DNA of 64,000 nt from Gammaproteobacteria bacterium (GCA_029882975.1 JAOUJW010000018.1:34549-98548); one strand, 5' to 3'. Numbered from the stretch's first letter, positions 18,012 through 27,489 are shown. The notes: a model not told the origin generated them from the letters alone. Program-made: numbers and translations.

Positions 18012-18299
18012 TCAGCAGTCGTCGTCTTGTTCCATCACTCCGGATTTCGGATTGAACCATTGGGTATTTATAAACATCATCGAACCTATACGTTCGAAAT
18101 AAGCGTCCATTGCTCCAGCGATATCCTTATCACTTATTCCGTCATAGATAAACACCTGGCCTTCTCTCTCCAGAACCAAATCCTGCGTATCGGGATTCAG
18201 TAGACGTTGTTTTTGCCAATCCGCAGCCCAGGTATTGTAACTGGCAGTAAACAACACAGCTCCTGCAATAACGGCCACCCATTTGTTCCAATCGTTCAC
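18012..18299 (-). CDS. Small exported protein of unknown function
   Basis: The 95-residue protein has a signal peptide (WVAVIAGAVLFTASYNTWA, then A-DW). The mature part reads DLVLEREGQVFIYDGISDKDIAGAMDAYFERIGSMMFINT. The 'LEREGQVFIYDG...D..FdRI..MMF' pattern occurs in small uncharacterised proteins of gammaproteobacteria. The tail is acidic (EQDDDC). It converges on the M48-like gene with a single-base gap between stop codons and is divergent from mtgA. No function is proposed. Confidence 0.6.
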   Translation of the reverse strand: MNDWNKWVAVIAGAVLFTASYNTWAADWQKQRLLNPDTQDLVLEREGQVFIYDGISDKDIAGAMDAYFERIGSMMFINTQWFNPKSGVMEQDDDC

Positions 18300-18464
18300 A
18301 ACTTTTTCACCTCATTTCTGTCAAAAAACAACTTCCTTTTGTTCATAATGACACCAGCGCCGGCGTCAGAGTTTAGTCGAAATGAATCAGCCCGGCGCTG
18401 AGTCTCCGGTAAACTATTTGCATGGCAATGGAACGGAATCATAGAAAATGGGTATGTTGCGACC

Positions 18465-19181
18465 ATGATAAAATCACTGTTTGACAAAGTAGATCGCTGG
18501 ATCTTTTTCTCGAAAATCGGCGCTGTTCTCCTGCTGGCCCTGCTATTAGTGGAAACCGGGTTTGTGCTGGGCTTAATGCCTGACTGGGAGCAGTTTATTC
18601 ATGGTCCGATTCAAAAATCCCGCATTATTATGGACTACGAATATTTGCAAACGCAAAACAAAGGCTGGCCGAGCTTGCAGTGGAATCCCATTCCACTATC
18701 GAAAATTCCAAAGACAATGCTTCGCTCCGTGGTAGTGGCAGAAGACAGCCGCTTCTATAAACACGATGGATTTGACGAGGAGGCATTTCAAAAAGCCATG
18801 GAATACAATTTACGCAAAGGACGCTTTGTCTATGGAGCCAGCACCATATCCCAGCAAACTGTGAAAAACCTTTTTCTAACCACTTCGAAATCACCGTTGC
18901 GAAAATTACACGAAGCCATTATTACTTGGGCTATGGAAAAAAACGTGGGTAAAAAGCGCATTTTGGAAATCTATTTGAACATTGCTGAGTTTGGGCGCGG
19001 AGTTTATGGTGTAGATGCAGCGGCAAGGTACTATTTTGGAAAACCCGCCGGAAAACTAACACAACAGGAAGCCATCGAGTTGGCCGCCACCCTACCCGCT
19101 CCGGTGAAACATAATCCGCGAACTCGTACGGCTTTTTTTAAAAAACATCGTGACAAAATTCAGCGAAATTTAGGTGTTTAA
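18465..19181 (+). CDS. mtgA: Monofunctional biosynthetic peptidoglycan transglycosylase
   Basis: MtgA polymerises lipid II into glycan strands at the inner membrane. The 238-residue protein has a membrane anchor (about residues 18-40) and a GT51 catalytic domain with all signature motifs: VVVAEDSRFYKHDGFD (catalytic glutamate in EDSRF, about residue 90), GASTISQQTVKNLFL, KRILEIYLNIAEFGRGVYGV and ARYYFGKPAGKLTQQEAIELAATLP. It has no transpeptidase domain, so it is the monofunctional type. The ATG at 18465 gives the usual length. It is a single gene. Confidence 0.97.
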   Translation: MIKSLFDKVDRWIFFSKIGAVLLLALLLVETGFVLGLMPDWEQFIHGPIQKSRIIMDYEYLQTQNKGWPSLQWNPIPLSKIPKTMLRSVVVAEDSRFYKHDGFDEEAFQKAMEYNLRKGRFVYGASTISQQTVKNLFLTTSKSPLRKLHEAIITWAMEKNVGKKRILEIYLNIAEFGRGVYGVDAAARYYFGKPAGKLTQQEAIELAATLPAPVKHNPRTRTAFFKKHRDKIQRNLGV

Positions 19182-19332
19182 TTCCGGCCCAGGGGAACAT
19201 TACCTCAATTTGCACTGATCCACCTGTTTTCGGTATATTAAGGATCAAGGGGACGCATCAAGGTGGCTGTATCACAGACCATCGGATTTCTACACAACCG
19301 TGGCACATAATCTATACAATACAAAGAGTTAA

Positions 19333-19351
19333 TGTGCCACTCGGGGGCACA
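19333..19351 (+). promoter_or_regulatory. Hairpin overlapping the ribosome binding site of the beta-helix protein
   Basis: TGTGCC and GGCACA can pair around a seven-base loop ending two bases before the ATG at 19354. The GGGGG that would act as ribosome binding site lies in the loop and 3' arm, so the structure could mask it. This is inference from base pairing only. Confidence 0.35.
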
Positions 19352-19353
19352 CT

Positions 19354-22300
19354 ATGAAACTGTCACAGGGCCGGTTCGCGGTCGTATGCTATATCGCCAC
19401 ACTCTTTACCCTTAGCACATTGTCTACGCAAGCAGCCATTCTGAAGGTCAACAACAGCGATCTGGACTGCAATGACACGCGCACCGGTTTGCCGGCAGAT
19501 ACTCCCTATTGCAACGTAGCATCGGCGTTTACCGACGCGGTGGACGGTGATGAAATCCAGGTATCACCGGGCGTGTATCGTACCAATATCAGTTCAACCA
19601 AAGCCATTGTGATTACCGGAAGTGGCCCCGGAGCCACTGTATTGGATGGCGGTGACAGCACGCGTATTTTTTTGGCCAGTCAAAGTTTGACACTGTCCAA
19701 TCTCAGTTTAACCAACGGCCACGCGAAATCTTCCGGTGCCGGTGGGGCTATTCGAATCTCCGGCACCACTCAGGTCGCCGTTCTCACTATCGACAATGTG
19801 GTGTTTTACAACAACCAAGCCACAATCGGTGGCGCCATCGCCACCGCCGGAAACAATGTCATAGTCAACATCAACAACAGCCAGTTTCAAAACAATAGTG
19901 CCACGCGTTTTGGCGGTGCGATTTATTACTACGGTGACAGCAACTCCACTCAAAGTTTGCAAATCAACAACAGCAGTTTCAGCAATAATCAAGTCACTGA
20001 TAATAACCGAGCCAATCAAGGCGGCGGGGCTCTGTACAATATGGGTAACGCCAGTGTGAGCAACACCACATTTAGTGGTAATAGCGCCAGCCATGGAACC
20101 GGACAAGTTAACGGTGGCGCCATCAACAATCAGGCCACCGGCATCTTAACGTTACACAGCAGTACAATAGCGGATAACCAAAGCACCATGGGCACTGGCG
20201 GAATATACAACCTGGGCAATCTCACTTTGAGCAATTCCATCTTAGCCAATAATTCGGTTAACGCCAGTCCAGCCAATTGCAACAGCATCAGTTCCGCCGG
20301 TTATAATCTTATTGGTGATACCACCAATTGTACTCTCAACGGCAGTGACACCACTGACATCAGCAACGCCACTGCAGTCCAACTGGGCATAGGCCCTTTG
20401 GCAAACAATGGCGGCCCGGGACTCAGCCACGCTTTGAACAGCGGCAGTGCAGCCATCGACAGCGGCAGTTGTACACTATTGTACGATCAGCGCGGCGCTC
20501 AGCGCAGCGGCACCTGCGACCGTGGTGCTTATGAGGCTACAACAACGCCTGACATTCTCGTATATCCTGCCCAAGGTATCATTACCACTGAAGCAGGCCA
20601 TACGGTGACCTTAAGTGTGGTTCTCAGCGCCCCACCCAGCGCCGTTGTTCAATTGAACATAGCCAGTTCCCTACCCAGTGAAATCTCAGTTTCCCCCACA
20701 ACCCTGACGTTTACCAGCACCAATTGGAATACCGTACAAACGCTCTCGTTGTCAGGTCAGACCGATAATCTCACGGATGCTGACCAACCCGTACAAATTA
20801 GTCTAAGTGATGGCGCCTTATCCGCCTCTGTCACGGCTACTAACTGGAACGTCAATAATGTTGCCTCACCGGGATTTACAATTAGAGCGCCGGATCAATT
20901 GATCACGACGGAACAAAGCCAGACGGCACATTTTTTTATAAAACTCACCAGCCGACCCACTATTGGAACGCAGGTGGCAATAACTGCCCGCATCACCGGC
21001 ATTAATGCCGACGAAGCATCCATTTCCGTCACCCTGCCCATAATATTTAACGCTGACAACTGGAACTTCGAACAACCCATCAGCGTCCAGGGCATAGACG
21101 ATACTATTGTGGATGGCAATCAGGAATATCAACTGGAATTCTTACTGGAAACCGACAACACCCTAACCACCGATGCCATATACCAAAACGCAGGCATTGC
21201 TACTCAAAATTTCACTATGATTAATCTGGATAATGACCTGCCCAATGGTGAAACAATGGGCGTAACCGTTACCCAGCCGACAATAACGGAAACTTCTGAA
21301 AATGGAGCGGAAACATCCTTTCAGGTACAACTGAGGTCACAACCCACAGCCAATGTCACCTTAAACATGCTCAGCAACCTGCCTGGTGAAGGCAATATCA
21401 GCAATCCACCGTCGGCTCAGCTGATATTTACACCAACGAACTGGGCTTCACCACAAACTGTGACTGTAAGAGGTCAGGACGATAATTATGTTGACGGTAA
21501 CAGACCCTACAGCATTCTGTTCGACAGCCCCCAATCTACCGATTTGGTTTACAGCCTCGCGGTTATCGATCGCATAGATTTAACCAATATTGATAATGAA
21601 ACACCCGGCATGATGGTGACGGCAGGAACCGCCCTGATCACCAATGAAACCGGAAGTTCGGTGGACATCCAAGTGGAATTAACAAGCCCTCCCAGACCCG
21701 GCACTGTAGTTGTAGTCAGCACGAATTACGATACCACAGAGCATCAGGTATCGCCTGAAAGTATTACCTTCACTGACACGAACTGGGGCCAACAGACGTT
21801 CACCATAACCGGATTGGATGATGCGACTCGTGATGGGGATGTAGTGGATTCAATATCCGTTTTTGTCAGCAACACCAGCACCAACGGTCCCTATCATAAC
21901 TCCGGTCTGCAAGAAACCGTATTGGTGACCAACATAGACAACGGATCAGTAGCCAACCCGGGCATTACGGTCACTGCCCCGGCGCAACTTCAAACCTCCG
22001 AGGATGGCACCACAGACACCTTTACGGTGGCATTACAAACCCAACCGGCGACCAACGTCGTCATCACGGTCCAAAGCTCCGATCCTACGGAAGGGACTGT
22101 GAACACGAATAACAGTCTTAACCTCACCTTTACACCAAGCAACTGGTCTACGCCACAAACCGTAACCATCACCGGAGCCAGTGATGGGGACAGTGTCGAT
22201 GTCAACTATCAAATCCAATTTTTGGTTTCCGGTGATCCCAGCTACGCCGGTATGCAGGTCGCCCCGATCCCTGCGATCAATATCGATGTTTCGTCCGCGA

Positions 22301-22782
22301 TCATTGTCACGCCTACCGGGGGTTTGGTCACCACCGAAGAGGGGGCGACAGCCACTATAGAAATTTTCCTCGAAAAAGCACCTTTGGGGGGTAATGTGTA
22401 CATCGACGTTAGCAGTTCTGACATCACCGAGGCTCGTGTACTGGACAATGGCTCAGGCTCGTATGTCCAAACAACTCGCCTGACATTCAACCCCAGTAAC
22501 TACAATACCCCCCAACAAGTCACGGTCAGAGGAGAAGATGATTTTAGTCCGGATGGTGATATCAGCTATCAAGTACAGATCTCATCCTCAAGCTCCAATG
22601 ACAGCAGTTACGATCTCGGCAATGTACACTCCATTTCCGCCGTAAACCGGGACAATGAACCACCCCGCGGCGGTGACAGTGGCGGTGGGGCATTAAGCTT
22701 TGCCTGGTGTTTGCTTGTTTTGGCCAGTCTGTGGCGGCGGCGATTCAAAACGGATATACATTGCTGCAAAGCACCATGTTGA
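19354..22782 (+). CDS. Large surface/secreted beta-helix and Calx-beta-like repeat protein with GlyGly-CTERM tail
   Basis: The 1142-residue protein starts with a signal peptide (cleavage near STQA-A). Residues about 35-395 form a right-handed parallel beta-helix, shown by many 'NSSFSNNQ', 'GGAIYYYG' and 'GGIYNLGNLTLSNS' coils ending in a CDRGAYE motif. Six or seven repeats of about 105-115 residues follow. Each ends in a strand like 'TNW.TPQTVTVRGQDDNYVDGN.PYSI', with acidic turns that may bind calcium. The C-terminus is a GlyGly-CTERM sorting signal: GGDSGGGA, a hydrophobic stretch, then RRRF. Such tails are processed by rhombosortase on type II-secreted proteins. The lipase gene follows closely. 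Confidence 0.85.
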   Translation: MKLSQGRFAVVCYIATLFTLSTLSTQAAILKVNNSDLDCNDTRTGLPADTPYCNVASAFTDAVDGDEIQVSPGVYRTNISSTKAIVITGSGPGATVLDGGDSTRIFLASQSLTLSNLSLTNGHAKSSGAGGAIRISGTTQVAVLTIDNVVFYNNQATIGGAIATAGNNVIVNINNSQFQNNSATRFGGAIYYYGDSNSTQSLQINNSSFSNNQVTDNNRANQGGGALYNMGNASVSNTTFSGNSASHGTGQVNGGAINNQATGILTLHSSTIADNQSTMGTGGIYNLGNLTLSNSILANNSVNASPANCNSISSAGYNLIGDTTNCTLNGSDTTDISNATAVQLGIGPLANNGGPGLSHALNSGSAAIDSGSCTLLYDQRGAQRSGTCDRGAYEATTTPDILVYPAQGIITTEAGHTVTLSVVLSAPPSAVVQLNIASSLPSEISVSPTTLTFTSTNWNTVQTLSLSGQTDNLTDADQPVQISLSDGALSASVTATNWNVNNVASPGFTIRAPDQLITTEQSQTAHFFIKLTSRPTIGTQVAITARITGINADEASISVTLPIIFNADNWNFEQPISVQGIDDTIVDGNQEYQLEFLLETDNTLTTDAIYQNAGIATQNFTMINLDNDLPNGETMGVTVTQPTITETSENGAETSFQVQLRSQPTANVTLNMLSNLPGEGNISNPPSAQLIFTPTNWASPQTVTVRGQDDNYVDGNRPYSILFDSPQSTDLVYSLAVIDRIDLTNIDNETPGMMVTAGTALITNETGSSVDIQVELTSPPRPGTVVVVSTNYDTTEHQVSPESITFTDTNWGQQTFTITGLDDATRDGDVVDSISVFVSNTSTNGPYHNSGLQETVLVTNIDNGSVANPGITVTAPAQLQTSEDGTTDTFTVALQTQPATNVVITVQSSDPTEGTVNTNNSLNLTFTPSNWSTPQTVTITGASDGDSVDVNYQIQFLVSGDPSYAGMQVAPIPAINIDVSSAIIVTPTGGLVTTEEGATATIEIFLEKAPLGGNVYIDVSSSDITEARVLDNGSGSYVQTTRLTFNPSNYNTPQQVTVRGEDDFSPDGDISYQVQISSSSSNDSSYDLGNVHSISAVNRDNEPPRGGDSGGGALSFAWCLLVLASLWRRRFKTDIHCCKAPC

Positions 22783-22811
22783 ATTAGTCATTGAATACCT
22801 ACAGGGAAATA

Positions 22812-23768
22812 TTGGCGACGCAGGGTTGGCCGGACGTAAGACGGCAATTGCTGTGCATCGCTGCTGCGTTTGGCATCTTCAGTCAGGCGACGGCAACCCA
22901 GACACCCGACATGGCGCAGGTCTATCAGTTGGCGCGCTTTGCCAACGCGGCCTACGAAACCACTACTGAAATTAAACAGGTTTGCCGCGATAACGGATAC
23001 CACTTGATACACACCGGCAGGGTTTTAAACGGCACCTTACGCTTTTTTATTGCAGAAAACCGTCATACCCGCTCTACCTTGATCGCCGTACGCGGCACGG
23101 ATAATCTGGGCAATACCATCACCGATCTGGATGCCAAGTTAATTGAAAATGATCATATTCCCATTCGATCTCATCAAGGTTTTACCGAAGCGGCAGATGC
23201 CGTCTACGCGGCAATCGCCGGACGTTTAAATAAATCGTATTTCGTCTCAACTGTCGGTCACAGCTTGGGCGGCGCAGTGGCTGTGCTGCTATCCATGTAC
23301 CTGGATCATGAGGGATTCAAAATACAACGTGTCACCACATTCGGACAACCCAAACTCAGTGATCGCAAAGCATCAAACCGATTCGCACATCTACCCATAT
23401 TGCGACTGGTCACAGAAAAGGACATAGTGCCCTTAGTCCCCCCTGTGGATTTGAGTCAAGCCATGCAATGGGAGCTGGATATCTTCTGGCACCTGGGTGA
23501 TGAAATTCTGCTATTGCCCGGCCCTTATTACACCCAAGTGACCGGCTTGGATGGAATCTTACGCAGTATTGATTTAATTAAAGAAAAACCGGGTAAAACG
23601 AATATAAATGCACACAGAATGGAGCAATACTTGCTCAACTTGCGCCAAAAAGTCCAATCTTCTGTGGAAGTTCCTTTTTCTCAACGCAAATCACCGCAAC
23701 CCGGCAAGCAGAACCCATCTCAGAAAAATCTCCCTCAAAGCACCCTTCCACCAGAGTCGTGGATATAA
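22812..23768 (+). CDS. Class 3 (alpha/beta hydrolase) lipase
   Basis: The protein has the lipase_3 layout. RSTLIAVRGTDNLGNTITDLD is followed by HQGFTEAADAVYAAI, the nucleophile elbow GHSLGG (serine in VGHSLGGAVAV) and TFGQPKLSD. The acid lies in LVTEKDIVPLVPP and a histidine in NAHRMEQYL. The Ser-Asp-His triad is thus complete. A hydrophobic N-terminal segment (LLCIAAAFGIFSQATA) suggests export. The frame is open from a TTG at 22791. The TTG at 22812 is preferred because AGGGA precedes it at five-base spacing. It is eight to thirty bases after the beta-helix gene, so it may be co-expressed. The Pro/Gln-rich tail is of low complexity. Confidence 0.85.
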   Translation: MATQGWPDVRRQLLCIAAAFGIFSQATATQTPDMAQVYQLARFANAAYETTTEIKQVCRDNGYHLIHTGRVLNGTLRFFIAENRHTRSTLIAVRGTDNLGNTITDLDAKLIENDHIPIRSHQGFTEAADAVYAAIAGRLNKSYFVSTVGHSLGGAVAVLLSMYLDHEGFKIQRVTTFGQPKLSDRKASNRFAHLPILRLVTEKDIVPLVPPVDLSQAMQWELDIFWHLGDEILLLPGPYYTQVTGLDGILRSIDLIKEKPGKTNINAHRMEQYLLNLRQKVQSSVEVPFSQRKSPQPGKQNPSQKNLPQSTLPPESWI

Positions 23769-23778
23769 TCAGAAGCCT

Positions 23779-24105
23779 ATGAAAAGTATTAATTTGGATG
23801 ATTTTGAAACCCATGTAATTCAGGCTTCTTACGACAAACCCGTGTTGCTGGATTTATGGGCTCAGTGGTGCCCACCCTGTCTGGTGTTGGCTCCTATCTT
23901 AGATAGAGTGGCGCAACAATACTCCCAGTCGGTGGACTTTCTCAAAATGGATGTGGATGAAGAAGACAATATGAAAATCGCGGGCCGTTATCAGGTACGC
24001 GGATTTCCCACCGTATTGTTGATTCGTGACGGCGAAGAAAAAGAACGTTTTTACAGCAGTAAACCCGAAACCTTTATCACTGATTTTATAGAGCGTTGGC
24101 TGTGA
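23779..24105 (+). CDS. Thioredoxin-family protein (WCPPC)
   Basis: The 108-residue thioredoxin fold has the sequence LLDLWAQWCPPCLVLAPILDRVAQ with a WCPPC active site rather than the classic WCGPC. It also has FLKMDVDEEDNMKIAGRYQVRGFPTVLLI with the cis-proline. No signal peptide is seen, so it should act in the cytosol as a disulfide reductase. The start is the ATG at 23779 (MKSINLDD). The frame stays open upstream to 23608, but that part overlaps the lipase gene and does not resemble a thioredoxin. It lies 10 bases after the lipase stop. Confidence 0.92.
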   Translation: MKSINLDDFETHVIQASYDKPVLLDLWAQWCPPCLVLAPILDRVAQQYSQSVDFLKMDVDEEDNMKIAGRYQVRGFPTVLLIRDGEEKERFYSSKPETFITDFIERWL

Positions 24106-24143
24106 CGTTAAAATCGCCAACGCTGCCGCCGAATTACCCGGGT

Positions 24144-24707
24144 TTAATCCTGACCCAACATAGCTTCTTTGAGATTGCTATCTGCCGGACGATCACCCAG
24201 CCAAACTTTTAACAGCGCAGTGTAAAAATCCCTGCCCGGTATGGTACCGCGCAACTCATTGTTAAACGTCATGCGGGTTCCACTGTCAGGAATATAGTCC
24301 AACAGGATCACGTCTCCGGTTTTACTGTCGTTAAAAAAACTGTTGAAAGTTTGCAGGCGATCCTGTAGTGATTCGTAATCCTTGGAGCTATTATTTTTCT
24401 TGAAACCCTCGTCCCAAGCCGCCGTAATTTTTGCCGCTTCCAGATCTTTATACAATACGTGCATCACGACTCGCTTGCTATTGGCATTATCGAAAACGTC
24501 TTGCGGCTTTGCAGCACGTTCCGACAAATACAAAGCTCCGACATAAATACTAAAGAAAAATTTACTGCGTATACCCGCGCCGTTTAAGACCAGTTTACTG
24601 CCCTGCACAGAAACCGATTCCGGAAACACTACACCGGATATTTCTCTGGCAGAACATACAGACGTCGTAAAAAGGAATACTAAGATCATTGCCCATGGTG
24701 TTTTCAT
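24144..24707 (-). CDS. Exported chalcone isomerase-like protein
   Basis: The 187-residue protein has a signal peptide (MILVFLFTTSVCSA-R) and the chalcone-isomerase-like fold: GVVFPESVSVQGSKLVLNGAGIRSKFFFSIYVGALYL, then VVMHVLYKDLEAAKITAAWDEGF, and GTRMTFNNELRGTIPGRDFYTALLKVWLGDRPAD. Bacterial proteins of this type are periplasmic, and flavonoid chemistry is not expected of them. They may bind fatty acids or other small ligands. The function is unknown. The gene is single, converging on the thioredoxin gene. Confidence 0.85.
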   Translation of the reverse strand: MKTPWAMILVFLFTTSVCSAREISGVVFPESVSVQGSKLVLNGAGIRSKFFFSIYVGALYLSERAAKPQDVFDNANSKRVVMHVLYKDLEAAKITAAWDEGFKKNNSSKDYESLQDRLQTFNSFFNDSKTGDVILLDYIPDSGTRMTFNNELRGTIPGRDFYTALLKVWLGDRPADSNLKEAMLGQD

Positions 24708-24777
24708 ACGAGACTCCTTATTGTTATATTATTACTTTGTTCTTGTTCTGCCCGCGCTAAAGCGCTGGAGTTAAATT

Positions 24778-25959
24778 TTAGTTATTTTTTTCAAACCGGC
24801 TCATAAGCTGAAACAAACCAAACGCAGCCATGAATAGCAAAGCAGCCACCCAAGAATTATCGTGGCCTACAGGAACAAATATCAATAACAAAATAAAAGA
24901 GCTGATCAAAACATTAACCAGCAACAGCGACAACAAACGGTTTTTCGAAATACGCTTAAATAGAAAGAAACCCAATACGCCCACCGCAATCATCACCACC
25001 GCTAAAATAGCAATCAGACTGATCAGTGGGTTTTCCAAAGAATAGTCCAAGGGGTTAGCCGCTTTTAACGCCTGGGTAGCTGCCGCAATTTCATTCTGAT
25101 CACCTATTTTTTCAGGAGGATCAAAAGGATATTTTGCATAATGAGCAACAAGATCAGTCAGCACATAAGCTCTATCGACCTGGATTCGTTTTTTGGGTCG
25201 ATTTTGATCGTCAATACGCCCTCCCAGCATTTTATTAACCACCGAGCCACCACTCTCCAAATGTCCGAAAATGGTGTATGCACCATCCAAATGCGGTGCA
25301 TCTCCCAACATAATACAAAAAGAACTCGAAGCGCTGTTGACGTTGTTATCCCAACGCGCCATGGTAAGCTTACCTTTTCGGTGTTTAATTTGGCTGAACT
25401 CACCAGGAATTTGTTTGATCAACTGCCGCTGAGATACGCTCAGCGGTGTACTACGACTCTCCACTTGAGATAACTGAATCAGAAAACCCGGCTCGATACG
25501 AAAAAAATCAGTCGTATCGTACATTCCCGCTCGCACCATGTTAAGTATGTGTGTTACATGCTGAGGTGCAACATCGGGATACAAAGCCAACAGCAAGGGA
25601 CCATAATTGGTAGACAGCACAATGTATTGATTGGATACCTTGGGATTTTGCGGATCCGCAACACCGGTTTCCTGCCACTGTGTCAGCACCGTTTGGCTGG
25701 TGGTTTTCGCGGCGTTTTGATCCCCTGGACTGGCGCTTTGTGCATTTAAACTCTGTGAATTTGTACTCTGTGAATTTGTACTCTGTGAATTTGTACTCTT
25801 TGCGCTCGTACTTTGATCATTTTGTTTTTCGATACTCAGAGCCTTGTCATACTCCACCGCTTGCGGGGACACACTTGCAACAATGCAATACAGCATCGCA
25901 AGTAAGAGCACTGGTAATTTCACTACAACGGCATGCTGTTTAAGCGCTGGTAAACTCAA
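24778..25959 (-). CDS. Membrane-attached cyclophilin-type peptidyl-prolyl isomerase
   Basis: The protein starts with an exported hydrophobic segment (LLLAMLYCIVASVSPQA) and a Ser/Asn/Gln linker with TNSQS pentapeptide repeats. A cyclophilin domain occupies about residues 105-270: YIVLSTNYGPLLLALYPDVAP, FFRIEPGFLIQ, GKLTMARWDNNVNSASSSFCIMLGD and LDGAYTIFGHLESGGSVVNKM. Its start and length fit cyclophilins that act in the periplasm. Two or three membrane helices close the protein (about residues 312-385), an unusual addition. The start is TTG at 25959, supported by GGGGGAG six bases upstream. Confidence 0.85.
   Translation of the reverse strand: MSLPALKQHAVVVKLPVLLLAMLYCIVASVSPQAVEYDKALSIEKQNDQSTSAKSTNSQSTNSQSTNSQSLNAQSASPGDQNAAKTTSQTVLTQWQETGVADPQNPKVSNQYIVLSTNYGPLLLALYPDVAPQHVTHILNMVRAGMYDTTDFFRIEPGFLIQLSQVESRSTPLSVSQRQLIKQIPGEFSQIKHRKGKLTMARWDNNVNSASSSFCIMLGDAPHLDGAYTIFGHLESGGSVVNKMLGGRIDDQNRPKKRIQVDRAYVLTDLVAHYAKYPFDPPEKIGDQNEIAAATQALKAANPLDYSLENPLISLIAILAVVMIAVGVLGFFLFKRISKNRLLSLLLVNVLISSFILLLIFVPVGHDNSWVAALLFMAAFGLFQLMSRFEKNN
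25751..25795. repeat. Three 15-bp tandem repeats in the cyclophilin linker
   Basis: The unit CTCTGTGAATTTGTA occurs three times in a row without change (25751, 25766, 25781) and encodes the TNSQS repeats. A degenerate copy flanks each side. The array keeps the frame and should be length-variable. Confidence 0.9.
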
Positions 25960-26185
25960 TCTATGCTCCCCCGAACAATTTGGAATCTTTGATTTATCCC
26001 CGGATGAGCGGAGATGGGATCGGATTGCTTAGTTACGAGACGACAAGATTCCGCATCCATGCTCATATTCCATAAACCCGAGAGTAAAAACACAGGGAAC
26101 ATCGTGAATATTCCAACGTTTTGCAACAAAGTAATTAACGATTCTGTTCTCATAAAGGTCATTCACGGAGTTAATGAGAAATTCC
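25960..26185. other. Intergenic stretch between cyclophilin and His-rich membrane protein genes
   Basis: A 226-bp gap in which only a weak 68-codon minus-strand frame (26162 down to 25956) is open. It has a hydrophobic start (MRTESLITLLQNVGIFTMFPVFLLS) but no ribosome binding site, and its stop overlaps the cyclophilin start. It may be a small membrane ORF. I see no clear operator. Confidence 0.25.
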
Positions 26186-27268
26186 TCAGGTAGGATTCAA
26201 CTTGGCATCACCCGATTCTCCGGTTACATCGGTCAACTGCATTTTCAGTGGATGCGACACGGTTCTATTTTGCAGTTTCCATATCACGCCATCAACAAAG
26301 AAATGATGTATTTGTACCGCAGCAGAGGTAACGGCGATTGCGAAAAAAGTGGTAGTTCCAAACACCCCACCTATTTTGGGAAACAAATAAAACAAAGCAA
26401 TACCGCCCAGGACATTAATAGCATACCAGCGACTGGTTTCCAGGATAGCGTATGTTCTGGATGGTTTGATCTGTTTTAGATCCATTTTCTCTTTCAGCTG
26501 TATGCCCCATGCGATCAACATATATTGCAAGCTGTGGAACAAGGGTACAAATTCCTGAAAGGATGGCATGTACACAGCTTGTATAAACCAAAGATATTGG
26601 GTGACTGCCGGAAGTAACACAATGGGTGGAATCATACGCTTGTTTTTACGAACCCAAAAGATGACAGCCACTACAAACAATACCATGGCAACCCACATTC
26701 CCACTTCCATGGTATCTGCCAGCCACTGCGGTACGGAAAAACTGGGGTACTTAACCCCGTAATAATCATAACCGTCACGACTGACTTCAGCACGCACAGT
26801 AGAGAGCAAATAACTCAACAGAATGAAACTGATGAATACCCGGCGTTCGAACGCATTCAGCTTGATACCGGCACGCATGCAATACAGAAAGGTTATCCCA
26901 ATGGTTTGTCCGCTGTAGTGGTACGGTGACCACAACATGAACAACTTAACAAAATAAGGTGCAACCAAGGTAGGATAGGCAAAAGATAGTAATAAGCCGC
27001 CCAAAACAACAAAAGGTATCACATAAGCCGTCACCGGATATTGTTCAATATTGGCTTTGGATTGATACAAACGGTAGGTGGACATTGAAAAGTGAGGCCA
27101 GTTTATAAACCATTGCAGAATAATGGCCAGGGTGATCACCTGTGGCGTGCGCGCATCTGTGTAAAACAACCAAAAAGCAACAAACAGCAGGAAAGATGAA
27201 CCCCCTATACAGAAAAAATCCACCCACTTGTTTACAAAATAGAGCGAATGATTCGCTTTGGCTGTCAT
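26186..27268 (-). CDS. Polytopic membrane protein with conserved-looking histidines, unknown
   Basis: The 360-residue protein has about eight or nine membrane segments. Several histidine motifs sit at or near membrane borders: NWPHFSMSTYRLYQ (about residue 57), WSPYHYSGQTIG (about 115), PLFHSLQYML (about 243) and VQIHHFFVDGVIWK (about 325). This spacing of H, HY, H and HH recalls metal-dependent membrane oxygenases or desaturases, but no named family is recognised with confidence. The gene is single, with gaps of about 220 bp on both sides. Confidence 0.6.
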   Translation of the reverse strand: MTAKANHSLYFVNKWVDFFCIGGSSFLLFVAFWLFYTDARTPQVITLAIILQWFINWPHFSMSTYRLYQSKANIEQYPVTAYVIPFVVLGGLLLSFAYPTLVAPYFVKLFMLWSPYHYSGQTIGITFLYCMRAGIKLNAFERRVFISFILLSYLLSTVRAEVSRDGYDYYGVKYPSFSVPQWLADTMEVGMWVAMVLFVVAVIFWVRKNKRMIPPIVLLPAVTQYLWFIQAVYMPSFQEFVPLFHSLQYMLIAWGIQLKEKMDLKQIKPSRTYAILETSRWYAINVLGGIALFYLFPKIGGVFGTTTFFAIAVTSAAVQIHHFFVDGVIWKLQNRTVSHPLKMQLTDVTGESGDAKLNPT

Positions 27269-27489
27269 AGTCAGTTTCCGCTACTTTTTCACTTTTGGTC
27301 TAATAACAACATCACGTAGCTCTTAACGCTCCCATGTGCAACGTAGGCCTGATCAACCTATGTGCCACTGAGTTACGCGATTAGTAGTGTTTGCATTACC
27401 CCTGCGTATAACACCTAAGTAAGGCCTTAGTGTATCACGGCTTTACAGATAAAGTTATATGGATTCTCGCTATAAAAGCTTTTCTTTTT

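Noticed and set aside
18296..18487. 63-codon minus-strand frame before the mtgA gene
   Set aside because: It overlaps the mtgA start, has no coding pattern and no ribosome binding site.
23608..23778. N-terminal extension of the thioredoxin frame
   Set aside because: It overlaps the lipase gene in another frame and the thioredoxin fold starts at the ATG at 23779.
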